DNA of 64,000 bases, taken from positions 8,566,683 through 8,630,682 of the forward strand of contig NC_054741.1 in NCBI RefSeq assembly GCF_018143015.1. Direction: 5' to 3'. Positions 45,328 to 56,647 of this stretch are shown piece after piece. Below the pieces are notes generated by a model. It saw nothing but the letters and a program-made list of their open reading frames with translations. It made no database searches and was not told where the DNA came from. The position numbers were made by a program, and so were the translations under genes. This DNA comes from Lytechinus variegatus. Lineage: Eukaryota; Echinodermata; Echinoidea; Temnopleuroida; Toxopneustidae. Every line of letters begins with the position of its first letter. The first letter of the stretch is position 1.

Positions 45328-48300
45328 GTAAGTTTATCGTGTTTTCTTAATAAGACTGTTTTGCAGACAAGATTAGTGTACACAGTGTCTTTATAGGTTT
45401 AAAGTATAATTTTTATCGACGTCATCATGTACTAAAATAATATATTCATAACTAACGACTACGGTACCGCCGTACGGGCAGTGAGAAGGGCCAAGGGTCG
45501 AGTGGATAGTCTGAGTGCCGGCGCGCCGGGCACCGGCACGAACCGTCTACGGTCTGTATTCTGGGACTTTGGGGGAAGTTGATGATCATGGCATGACATG
45601 TAATGAGCTGTGGCCGAAGTTTGACTGATAGTACTGTAAGGGCACTAGTATTCAATCCGTTTGGAGAGTTTCCTCAAATATGTAGAAATATAGAATTTAC
45701 CTGAATTTCAGACCCGTCTCATTTCCAAGAGCAAATGCTGGTTATTCTTTTTCCATTATTTTTTTCTTCAAGTTCAACAAGCAGTCAGAGACTGTGCACG
45801 GGCGATCAAATTATACGGTGATGGTTTTTGGCACTAGTATTCAATCCGTCGGCACTATTATTCAACCTAGCGATGAAAGATGGTCCTGACTCCTGTTTCT
45901 CAATCTGCCCTTGTCCCATCCGACTATGGACTAGACCATTTGAGATGAGACCAAACGGGGAATTAATCAAAGCCAGAGACTTACATAGATCCTAGATCTA
46001 ATTTAGCAATCTAAACCCTAGTTAGATTTGCTATCTATCCTCACTAGGTTGAATACTAGTGCCATTCAGTGCAAAAGGCCATTGCCGCATAATTCGATCG
46101 TCTGCGCATACAGACGACAGATTGATATTAAAGGAAATACCGACAACAGATTACCCGGGAAATAACAAAGGTATGAAATTAAGATAAATTCCCTATTTCT
46201 AAATATTTTGGGGAATATGTCAAAATCTTTGAATTATGCCGGGTTGAATACTAGTGCCCATACGGTACTTTGGCTGTGCACTGACGCTGACGTGACAGAG
46301 ACACACCCGGGTTACAGATCATGAATGGTGTTTGTCAGTTGACAAAAGACACATCGACAAAGGGAAGACTGGGCCTAGCCCTGTCTAGAGAATATTAGTA
46401 CGCTTGCCTCTTTTTGGTCGGCAAGCCAGCCCAAGGCTAAAAAAAGGCAGGGTGCCCAAATTAGAAAACTAAAGAAAAAGAACTGCCCATGTTAGGTGCT
46501 TCAGCCTTCACTACTTGTGACTGTTGTAGTTGTAAGTTAGATCATCTACTTTCTAACGTTACTTTACTCACTAAGTAAATAAATTCAATTCAATTTCATT
46601 TTAATGTCCACATGGAAATTTGTTTTGCTCACAATAAACATTCAAAAACATTACACATTACAAGTATATCACTTGACTATGATCTATTGGGAGTAACTTT
46701 ACAATCCAATGTCATAATCAATTATGAGAGCAAGGAATAGATATTAACTGTACTATGTTAGAACAAGGCATCCAAGCTTGGAGGCATCACACACACATGA
46801 GACATTAAATCACATGACATTGGATTCTAAAGCAAGGTAAGCCCAAAATTGCATTAGAAAGTGACAAATTTATACAAGACAAATTCTTCAGCATAATGTT
46901 AATATTTTTCCATTAAAGCTGTAAAAGTAAAGAAGATGTCCGGTAAAAAATATCAGAAAAGAAAAATCAGGTGGTGAGGGGAACAAAGGAATTTAGGAAA
47001 CATTGTGTGCGACAGTTCAGTGACCAAAATTGTTTACCTGAACACATGAGAACATAATTTGGAGAAGAGTGTGTGATTTTTGTTTTTCAGTATTTGGTTT
47101 GGCTGTTGATCTTTCCTGCTTGTTTGTGATTCTCTCAATTTTCCCAAGATTCTTCTTTCAACAACCTCCATACCAGACAAAACAACTAAATAATATATAT
47201 ACTCTCGATGACAGATTGGCAAAACACTTAGTAAGGATAGTCCTATTTTGGTTTTGGTTAGAAGATGAGATTAAAAAAACCTCTCCACTGTTTATATCGC
47301 CCTCTTGCCCTCATATTTTGTAATGGTAGCCCAGCTACAGAGGGCGTGTGAACATCATGAGCTGTGCTAGATTAATCCTAGTAAGACGATTTTTGCATGG
47401 GCAGGATGGGCATGAATCTAACCTCAATGCTAAAATGCATCCACTTGTTCTTTTACAGGTACAGGTAATTCTGGATTCCAGAAGGACAAAAGGTGGAGAA
47501 TTTGAATACAAGATCAGATGGAAGGGGTATGGCCCATCGGAAGACACGTGGGAACCAGAAGAAAATCTTATTCACTGCGAGGAGCTCCTCCGTGACTACA
47601 AGAATAAAATGGCTGCGGAACAGAGAAACAGGACACAACTAGAAGCAAGAGACAGAGATTTAACACCAAACTTACCAAAGAGAAGATTACGACAGAGGAA
47701 CACACCGAAAGTTCAGAGGGTCTTAGGCGTAAAGCAAATGCCTCCTCCTCATGTCAACTACTCTGAAGTACCACCACGTCATGAAACTTCAAACAAAGTA
47801 AGACAAGTAGCCTACAGCTATTAAAATCAATGTAATTTTTCATTATATATATCATATGGATTGTGTTATTTGTGAATAATTATTTATCTTACAAATTTTA
47901 TCTTGTTTTCAAAGTCAGCACTGCTGCTGAATTGAATAATGCAGACAAGACTGTCAGTGTGCATTCAACTTTTCATACAAGCTAACTTGTTAACCATTTA
48001 TTGTTAATTTGTTAGCCATCGTCTCATATATGTATTCAATTACAGATATTTTGGCTAAAAATATCTGTAAACTTTCATTAAGTAATAAAGATAAAATCAT
48101 AAGTCTGAGATACATTAATATCCCCATAGAAGACATAATTTCCCCTTTTTCTACATGTATTTGCAAGGACTTCATTAGTATAATTTAAAAAATTGTTTGT
48201 TTCTTACAAATTTGAGCTTTTTAATTAATTTTCTTAATCCTTTAATTCTTGCTAGTACTTCACTATTTCAAACATTGAGTTGAACAATCAGGTGAAAATG

Positions 48301-48645
48301 TATATACAGAACTAATCATATAATTTGAATGTGTAAAATATGGATATATTTTTGAATGGATAAAGTATGAAAATTAAGTCGCTTTCAATCATTGATACAA
48401 AACAATGTTGGAATTGAGTATTCACATACCATTGGAAACATGGTATGCAGAATTCTATGGCGTTCCTTTCGATTGTATCAATGTACTATTATTTAATGTA
48501 ATGAATAAATGCCATTTTTTCTAATTTTCATTTTACTCCCTAGATCAAATGTGAGACAACAGGCAAGTGTAATAAATGGGCTATGTTTGGTGGTTTGGTA
48601 TGTTTCATGATTGGAGCGATACTGCTCTATCTTTCTGTGGACTGA
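45310..48645 (+). CDS. Chromodomain protein with C-terminal transmembrane segment, three exons
   Basis: Exons 45310-45327, 47459-47797 and 48544-48645 join in frame (all phase 0) to give 152 residues. Residues 4-55 form a chromodomain: VFEVQVILDSRR, then EYKIRWKGYGPSEDTWEPE and NLIHCEELL. The methyl-lysine cage is complete (Phe5, Trp27, Tyr30). The sequence is closest in my recollection to the CDY/CDYL/MPHOSPH8 type that reads H3K9me3. Residues 56-119 are polar and basic (KRRLRQR, possible NLS). Residues 131-149 (WAMFGGLVCFMIGAILLYL) are a hydrophobic helix after Lys130, leaving only SVD beyond it, as in tail-anchored proteins. Inference: a tail-anchored chromatin reader, perhaps at the inner nuclear membrane. 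I recognise no named orthologue with this architecture. Chromoviral integrase chromodomains also resemble it, but no integrase or LTR is adjacent. Confidence 0.8.
45640..46259. mobile_element. Nested inverted repeat (GGGCACTAGTATTCAAYCC), in intron 1 of the chromodomain-TM gene
   Basis: GGGCACTAGTATTCAATCCG at 45640 is mirrored by GGGTTGAATACTAGTGCCC ending 46259. A second pair with the same motif sits inside (45830-45848 and 46047-46063). Two nested MITEs, or one element with duplicated ends. Confidence 0.75.
47459..47797 (+). CDS. Chromodomain-TM gene, exon 2 (chromodomain body and basic linker)
   Basis: 113 codons from acceptor cttttacag to donor gtaaga. The exon opens GTACAG|GTAATT, so a second acceptor six bases on (47465) would drop Val-Gln; family spacing (FEVxxILD) favours the first. 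The frame is also open upstream into the intron, but family homology begins exactly at the acceptor. Confidence 0.9.
47910..47972 (+). mobile_element. 3' end remnant of the minisatellite element
   Basis: caaagtcagcactgctgctg...ttgaa...gcagacaagac...gcattcaactt matches the last 65 bp of copies A and B, including the inverted terminal motif in degraded form. In intron 2 of the chromodomain-TM gene. Confidence 0.75.
48544..48645 (+). CDS. Chromodomain-TM gene, exon 3 (transmembrane tail)
   Basis: Acceptor ttttactccctag; 33 codons and TGA. It encodes IKCETTGKCNK followed by a 19-residue hydrophobic stretch and SVD. Phase, a good acceptor and a tandem duplicate of the same exon immediately downstream support it. 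Not confirmed by homology. Confidence 0.7.
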   Translation: MKCETTGKCNKWAMFGGLVCFMIGAILLYLSVD

Positions 48646-48666
48646 TCAACAACCTCACCTCCAGCA

Positions 48667-48776
48667 ATGCGAGACAACAGGCATGTGTAATAGATGGGCG
48701 ATGTTTGGTGTGTTTCATGATTGGAGCAATACTGCTCTATCTTTCTGTGGACTGATCAACAACCTCACCTCCAGCA
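48667..48776 (+). pseudogene. Tandem duplicate of the TM-encoding exon, frameshifted
   Basis: Repeats 48551-48665 closely (gagacaacaggc.tgtaata, then gatgggc, then ttcatgattggagcaatact and ctatctttctgtggactgat), but has lost 8 bp in the hydrophobic segment, shifting the frame, and lacks an acceptor. Two shorter echoes of gatcaacaacctc.gctccagcaca follow at about 48878 and 48962. It lies in the presumed 3' UTR. Confidence 0.85.
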
Positions 48777-50325
48777 TAAGGAAACTGCAATCATAGGGAC
48801 CAAGTACAATGACTGGAGTGATTTGACTGTATAATGACATTGACTGGAGTTATATGACTGTATGGACAAGACATCAACGATCAACAACCTCGGCTCCAGC
48901 ACAGGGATCCAGCATGCATACAGATAGAGTTCAATGGCAATGAGTATGAGCGATCAGTGATGAACAACCTCAGCTCCAGCACAGGAAACCACCATTCATT
49001 TGGGCCTACACTGACCAAGCCAAGACATCACTAAAAATTGGGAGAGACTTTGTCTTGATGGCAAGAAAGGTTTACTCTATCAAATCAGTGATCATGCAAT
49101 TGTGAATTGTTTTTCAATATGATTATGTAATGTTATTTATGAGTCGTGACCCTTTTAGACTTGGGGTATGAATGCATCGTGTCTTCCATGTATCTCCAAA
49201 CAGAAGAACATTCACATTTTGCTGTTCATTATGCACTGTACATTTCTTTATCACAAGTTGATCCTATCACTATTCTTTCAACTAATTTTGCTGTAAAAAT
49301 TACTCGTTTGATTTGGAGTTAAAACAAAATTTGCAACTTGCAAGGGATTCTAACATTAATTCAAAATGCCACCTGTGAGCATCTCTTATTTTACTGATTT
49401 CTACTTTACAGTTTGGTTTTCATTTCCAGTTTGGTTTTCATTTCCATTTCTTTTTGAAGTACATTTATTGGACTTCTTAATAAGACTACATTTTCAGCAG
49501 AGAAAAATTCATAATTCTACATGTAGGTTTTGTGCTTGTTTTTAATTGTATATACACATCCTGTGTGTATGTGGAGATGTTTATAATGATGCAGAAAAGA
49601 ATACAGTTGTAATTGGGATTATTTAACTTGTGGAATTAGTACTGAATTATGTAGATCCCTAGTAGGCATAACAGATTATAGGAGATTGAAACCAGGGAAG
49701 AAGATAGCTGGTGTGAAAATTGGAAAATCAATGAAAGTTTGCAAGAAAATGAACAAATTTTAACAAAGTTATGACTACTGTATGAGCATTTGAATATTAA
49801 CATTCACTAATTATGTGGACCTTAGAACTTTTATCGGACTAGTTTTACTTTTCTGTATTCATTCATACAAGTTAACTTGTTCCTTGGGGTGTCATTCTAC
49901 TCGAGATATTTATTGTTTTATTTTAATTTATAGGAGTATCTATATCTAGTTATTATTTATGATTTATTCAATATACAGTAACACAGCATGAGAAAATTCT
50001 GTGGAAATATTTGATTAACACATCAAATATAAAGCTTGAATGATAACTTTACTTGGTATATTTACATGTTATTATTTCATATCTGCATTGAAAAATACTT
50101 TGCATCATTTATGGCCTGTTGTGCCTTGTGTTTCAATGCAAATACATGTAGAGAAAAGTAATTATTATTTTGATTATTATAAATTATTATCTTATTGATT
50201 CCATCCAGATTAAAAGCTTTGATTAAGGATTTATGCTTGATTTGTAGTTGTGTTCAAATAAAAATTGTCATGCAAACGCCCCCTACATGTACATTCAAGT
50301 TATTACTGTTATGTACATTACATGT

Positions 50326-50331
50326 AATAAA
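50326..50331 (+). promoter_or_regulatory. Candidate poly(A) signal
   Basis: AATAAA followed by T-rich sequence (cttttgtttg). An alternative lies 69 bp upstream at 50257. Confidence 0.35.
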
Positions 50332-50399
50332 CTTTTGTTTGAATATCTCTTGAAAAAGAGTAAGATTTAACCGTTTTAAAACATTTGATGAAGTACAGT

Positions 50400-52285
50400 G
50401 ACAAACCTTCCCCTTCCAAATAATATAGCTCATGATATTACGAAAATGTGTGATCTTACGCTTGCAGTACGTACATGTATGTCATTGTACCAACATGTAA
50501 ATCTACTTGCCTTGAAATATTTTATATATTTGTATTCATACATTTTTATACTTGTAATATTCAAATCATATCCAACTCGCACGGTGCTTGGCGCCAATAA
50601 CAACAATGTCACAACCATCCACTACTCAAATATTTTACTGGTTGTCTCCTTATTTCCCCACTGACAAACAATATGATTTAAAAATTTACATTCTAAATAA
50701 GTAAGTAAATACAATTTTTGTTTTTCCCTCGCCCAAACCAGTACGGCAGGTGTCAGGCACTTTTCTGACCACCACTATATACTAGTATACCCTGTTGACA
50801 ACAGTGGTTGCCAGTAACTTCACTCTCTTTACTAAGAAGACAATGGAATTGGCTTGTTTGGAAATAACATTATCGAGAAAAGTTCATTTTTCAATCATGT
50901 TCTGACAAAAGCAACAATATCTACTGATTATGAAAACAAATGCAACCTACTTTAAATAATTGGGCTTGCATGTACTTCTTAGGGGCCTTGACTTCCAATG
51001 TTTTTAGACCAAGATGATTAAAGAACACTCTGATGGTCCTGGATGGTAATGGATTAATCCAAACACTGTGCATAGTGCATGCGAGACTGCTGTGGGTGTT
51101 TCTTTTTTTATTTTTTTTCAGTTTTGATCAAATTATTGGTTATTATTTCACATTTGGTTTGCTTTTACTCTGGGGATATGATAGATCAACTTTCTTGTAT
51201 GAAAAATTAGACTTGACTTTAAAGTTGAACTTCAGCTAAAAATGATGGGCACATCCGGTTTTAGACTATAGAAATAAAATATGATAAATGGGGGGTGGTC
51301 AATTCATTTTTTTCAACTTCAGCTTTTCATAGTTTGATGGGAGAGTGACTGATATTGTTGTGTTTGTACGTATCATTTACTGTCATGAATATTTTGCAGT
51401 GTAATATAAATGTAAATTATAAACTTGCTTTTAAGTATATTTTCAATGATAGCAATACTATAGATGTGTACAAACATTTAGATTTTTTTAATGTAATTGT
51501 TCTATCATGAATATGTAAATACCTGAAATCAAATTTCTGATTTTTTATTAGTCTAAATTAAATGTCTCTGCCTTCAACATAAACCTTGATAAAATACAAC
51601 AGAAGTTCATATTTTTTTATTCTGTTAACTGTTTTGAAATTTACCTTCGGGAAAAGAATTTTTACACCGACTAGGGAAATTTCTGAGTGTACTGTACTTG
51701 CCTTTTGTGGTTTATTAACTTTTGTTCCAAAAAGGTTTGATTCAGAGTTCACAAGTATACTACATCATGTTACTTGCTAGATAAGAAAGAGACTTAGTTT
51801 CTTCAAAGACTTGTCAGGAATATGAACATCATATTTAATTTATTAGTATTTTTTATGAATAAAAAATGTACACAGTATAATTGTTTCATAATTCTATCTT
51901 ATATTTGTTATATCTGTGAAATGTATTCATTGTTGCCTATACGAATTACCATACATGTTGGCAACAAATCAAGTGTGTAGTAATTATTTCACAATCTAAT
52001 GGGAAAGGATTTTTTGTATGTACCAGGGGCCACGGAACTGTTAGGGAGGGTGCATTTTTATCCAAAAGACATGAAAATGAATATTTATTCAAGGACATTT
52101 TGGGATCAATGAACATGGTAATTACATGTTGTTTAATGCTTTGGTAAATTATGTAAAATGGCAAAATACACCCACAAAAAATGTTTTTATTTTCTATAAT
52201 GGACATCATAACAGTTTTGTGAAGTGCACAGCCTTGCAATGAAGTACATAGATTGGAAATGTGAGATTTGGGGAGATTTACCAAA
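50400..52285. other. Intergenic AT-rich DNA
   Basis: No gene, RNA or intact transposon was recognised; short open frames are of AT-rich composition only. Confidence 0.55.
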
Positions 52286-52291
52286 GCTTAA

Positions 52292-52680
52292 AGGCCACCG
52301 CACACCTTACGACCCGACTGGTCGGTGACTGGCTTGCGACTGAGTGAGGGGAGATGTGACGTCACAGCTCTTGTCAGCTTGAGGGTCGCAGACCGGTCAG
52401 ACAAGTCGCAAGGAAAATCGGAAGGATTTGACATGTCGAATCCTTATGACTGGATCGCAAGCTCAATCTAACTTCCAGCCAATCAGACAGTAGAGTTGCA
52501 CAACGTGTATATGATTTAACGCACAGAGGAAGTAAGCGCACTTTCTCAGATGCTATGGCAAAAAGCGCATGCGTAATCGCAAGGTGTGCGGTGTCGAGGC
52601 TTATGACTACCGTGCGATTCATCTCCCCTCAGTTGCAAGCCAGTCGCAGACCAGTCGGGTCGTAAGGTGTGCGGTGGCCT
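52292..52680. mobile_element. Palindromic MITE with TAA target duplication
   Basis: AGGCCACCGCACACCTTACG... and ...CGTAAGGTGTGCGGTGGCCT are perfect inverted repeats of about 35 bp (to gacccgactggtc), flanked by TAA on both sides. A 3-bp TWA duplication fits the PIF/Harbinger superfamily. No transposase. Confidence 0.9.
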
Positions 52681-53423
52681 TAAAGGGAAGCTTTCACATG
52701 ACTTGATATTGATCGTCACATTACCAGATAAGCTTTCATTTTTATGTGTTAGTTTTATCAGGGAGATAATATCATTCCTCTGTTTTCATGAAGGTGATTG
52801 ACATTTTGTTTTATATCATACAATGTACTTCACATATTATTGTACTCGCTCCCCCCCCCCCCCCCCCCTTATGTACTTTTCTCTCTTTTATGTTTATTCA
52901 ATATAGCTGATTTTTTTTTTAGGTGTTAGACCTAGTCTATACCTACTGCTTCTTCTCTGTGTGAAATTTAAAGGTACTGCATCATCATAAAACCTTCAAA
53001 CTACCATGGAAACTGTTTTCTAATAAATTGAATGCTGAGTCGTTTCTATAGTAATTGCCATACTGGCATAATTACCATGGCATAGTTGTAACTCATTGTG
53101 GAACAGTCCCCAATTCAGGGTATTTTCCAAATCCAGTAGTCCTGTCGAGAGGGTTTATGGTAGTGCAAAACCTGTTAAAGATTTATTCTGTAATGACCTT
53201 GTTCTGAAAGAGGTCCGTTTAGAAATTCATTCTTTCATCCTCAGATTGTAAGAGATGTGTGAATCTGGGTATGATTGGTAGCTAATAAATTTATCAATGC
53301 ACTTTTATATGAAAACAGTCGTTTGGTTGAGTTTTGTTTACTAGTTACTAAAATCAAACGTAACTACAGTGTCTTGCTTGATTTCAACCATCATTATTAG
53401 CAATGCTACAATAACCATGATCT

Positions 53424-53692
53424 TTTATCATCAACAGTACCATCATCATCATCATCATCATTTCATCACCATAGTCATTTCATCATCATCACCACCACCA
53501 CTATCATTTCACCTTCATCATTACCACCACCAACATAATCTTCCAATCATAGACTTTATTATCATCATCATCATCATTTCATCACTATCACCATCATCAT
53601 CATCATCACCACCACCACCATCATCACCACCACCACCACCATCATCACCACCACCATCATCATCACCATCACCACCATCAACATACTCTTCC
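53424..53692 (+). repeat. (CAT/CAC)n low-complexity region
   Basis: CAT and CAC triplets with short interruptions. The open frame across it is compositional. Confidence 0.95.
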
Positions 53693-54573
53693 AATCCCTT
53701 TGCAATAAATGGTAACCTTCATTGTGCTTGGCAGCTGATCTGCATTACCATGGTAGTTACCATATTGGCAAAGTTACAATATATATAGATGTAACTTCTT
53801 TTTAGTGAGATGGGATCCCCAGGTGATTTTGTTGATACTGCATTAATGAGTCATCTGTATATGGAAATTAACTACAATTTTAACATCAGTACACGACAAG
53901 GGGATGACTGTACAGTCAATAGAGCGCATAATGAAATGCTTGGGAAGAGCACCCCACAGCGTTGAGGCGAAAGTCGCATATCGCCATTATTGTGTACAAA
54001 ACATGTTCCTTCACCCCTCCACCATTTCCCTCATATCATGAGGAAAATAGTGGAGGGGTGAAGGAAACGATGATTTTTACATTTAAAAGATTTTTTGTCT
54101 TCAATATTCTTTCATGAAATTAGAAAGAATATATCTTGGAGGTTTCTGGGAATGAAAAGGTGTAATTATCCCCATTCGCCGCCATGGTGCCCTCACCCAA
54201 TTCCCCTCTCACTTTCCCTATATGTTTTATACACAGCCGTGTGCCGATGTGTGAAGGTTTACTTACCCAACGCTTCTCCATAAGTGTCGTCTTACCCTTA
54301 TACGGTCTTCACAAACATACAAATTTGACCCATTTATTCAAAGATAACTCAAAACTCCAGAATGTATATATCATTTACCACTTTGAAATAACTTTAATAC
54401 AATATAATATACCATAACAAAAATTCTTAAGAGCTAAAGAACTAATTTCTACTAAGGAGCTTTCATGAGAAGCTTCTGTCACGATATTTACCTATTCCTA
54501 TTGCTCTCGACCAATCAGATGCAAGAATTTGCTACAATAGCCAGTAAAAAATCATTTGTTTCATATGTTCCCT

Positions 54574-54814
54574 AAGGTCCCGTCTTAAAAACGGTTATGA
54601 TTGATCCGATCAATCTCAACTGTAAGGAAATCCATCAACGTCTTAATTTTTGGTTCAGGAAATTTGCACAAAGTCCTGTGCAAACAAAAATGTATGACTA
54701 AACAGCATAGCTAGGAAATATTTTGAACAAAAATTCATTTCGATGTTGAAGTTGCTGGCTTTCCATAGTTGTGGTTGATCGCATCAATCACAAATCTTAG
54801 TAAGACGGTGCCCA
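54574..54814. mobile_element. MITE, GGGCCCGTCTTAC family, copy
   Basis: Left aggtcccgtctta...gattgatccgatcaatc, right gttgatcgcatcaatcaca...taagacggtgccc, inverted. Confidence 0.8.
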
Positions 54815-55374
54815 CATCCACAAAGATCTGCTAATAATATCGTACAGTTACATAAAACTTGCTCATTATCCAGTTGGTGGGATGCTGGCTTCATAAGAAG
54901 TTTCCATCTCGTTATCCAGATCACAAGTCAGTGTCAGCCATTTACAACAGGGGGGGGGGGGTGTTTCTCCCAAAACAGAAGAAACAATGTTTCAGTGGGG
55001 CATGTAATAAATCAAATGGTGTTTTTTTCCAAGCATGCTTGGTGAGTAGATTGTGATGAATGGCAGCGACAATTCACCCATTATGTGTACTAAATTATAA
55101 AAAAAATTCTTAAAGCATCTAGCTTCAGTGCATTAATCAATTGGTCTTCTGTATCATTACGTATTGCCAACGTTTCCCATTACTGCATCAGACTCGTAAA
55201 GGCAAACACACAAGCTGCAGCTTTAGCCTAGATTATAAGCTACATTTAGATATGTCGCTTCATGCTCTTCATCATGCATTAAACACACAAAAAGCTAATA
55301 ATCGTCTAAAGTTGCATTTCTTTTAATAGTAGGAACCCTATTATATGGTATCACAATGAGTTAATTATGATGTT

Positions 55375-55655
55375 AGGGCCACATCTTAAAAAGAATTACG
55401 ATAGAATCCGATCAACCTCAACTATATGGAAATCCCTCAATGCCCTAATTTTTTTCTCCAGGAAATTTGCGCAACATTCTTTGTAAACAAAAAAAAGCAC
55501 ACTAAATTCACAAGAAATTGTATAGAAATATGAATACACATCATATCTAGAAAATATCATGAACCAACATGTATTCTAGATGTTGAGGTTGCTGGCTTTC
55601 CATAGTAGTTGTGGCTGATCAGATCAATCATGAGTCTTTATAAGACAGGCCCCAG
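55375..55655. mobile_element. MITE, GGGCCCGTCTTAC family, copy
   Basis: Left agggccacatctta...gaatccgatcaacc, right ctgatcagatcaatcatga...ataagacaggcccca, inverted and close to the 54574 copy. Confidence 0.8.
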
Positions 55656-55873
55656 GAATGATGTAAATTTGCCCAGAAAAGCTGCACAATTTCTGATACG
55701 ACAGCAGAATTTCATCAGGTTATCATAAAATAATGTTAAGCAAGCAGAAGACGTGTTTTGATGTCTAGATCACAATTCCAAATTATACAACTGCCAAGAA
55801 TGTTCTGTAATCTGATTGGTCCATATCAGATCACATTATATTCAGCGAATTGCACTATTGCATCCTAAATGCA

Positions 55874-55907
55874 CTATCCTGCGCTCTGACGTCAGAGTGC
55901 AGGATAG
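55874..55907. repeat. 34-bp near-perfect palindrome centred on TGACGTCA
   Basis: CTATCCTGCGCTCTGACGTC is followed by its inverse with one mismatch. The centre is a full CRE-type TGACGTCA site. Confidence 0.85.
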
Positions 55908-56533
55908 AGCTAGGTCTGAAATTATCTAGAATAATCTAGAATTTAGATCAAATATAGCATTCAGGGCAACTTGGTAATATGGGTGATGAGGGGGGTTGTA
56001 TAAAACAAACAATGAACGCATTCTTGTGTCTAGAGGACCTAAATAATGAACTCTGTACTCGACTCGCCAAATGGATATACTGCACTCGGTCCTGCAGACC
56101 TTGGTGCGATATATCCATTGGCTCTTCTCACACATCGTTCATTATTTGGCCCTGCATGCACACGCTTACGTGCATTATTTGTACAATGTTGCTGGGATCT
56201 GTTGCTTAGCTATGTTGCACCATGTCTCACAAAGGCTTACCGGGGGTGTGCAAGAAACTTGTGGTTAATTGTGAATCAATTGTAGGTCAGAAGTCAATCA
56301 TAAGTCCTGCAATTAATTGAAAATTTGAAATTATCTCCTGGTCAATTTTCATTTTTGTGCAAAGAAAGCAAAAGCTGACAATTCGTCACAGACAGATCAA
56401 TTGTAGACTTGTGAATTGATATTTGTAATCGATCACAAACAAGTTTCTGGCAACATCCCCTTTAGACCCATCAACAGTAATACTGTACATGTATCGTCTT
56501 AAGATCAATCTAAGATTAATATCAAATCATATA

Positions 56534-56647
56534 TCATTGATTATGTTGATGTGACGTATGCTCAGACTGTTGATCATTTGGCCATCTAGTGTTGGGTCGG
56601 TATGGTGCACTTCCACTTCGAGGAGGCTTCAAAATAAGTTTTCCAGT
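56534..56647 (-). CDS. CNEP1R1: CNEP1R1 terminal exon
   Basis: Acceptor tctttttcag; [20 protein letters not shown] followed by a polar tail ending EHTSHQHNQ and TGA. The first eight residues are family-conserved; the tail is longer than in vertebrates. Confidence 0.9.
   Translation of the reverse strand, partial: TGKLILKPPRSGSAPYRPNTRWPNDQQSEHTSHQHNQ

Larger units (their letters stand above)
48646..50340 (+). other. 3' UTR and flank of the chromodomain-TM gene
   Basis: Begins with the duplicated exon material, then AT-rich noncoding sequence. Candidate AATAAA signals are at 50257-50262 and 50326-50331. Confidence 0.4.

Noticed and set aside
45310..47797. Chromodomain as part of a Ty3/gypsy chromovirus integrase
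   Set aside because: Chromoviral chromodomains look similar, but there is no integrase, reverse transcriptase or LTR nearby, and the domain is split by an intron in phase with a separate ATG exon. A domesticated origin remains possible.
48611..48796. 61-codon frame downstream of the chromodomain-TM stop
   Set aside because: Out of frame with the TM exon; it arises from the frameshifted duplicate.
53369..53788. 139-codon frame rich in His, Ser and Pro
   Set aside because: CAT/CAC triplet repeat.
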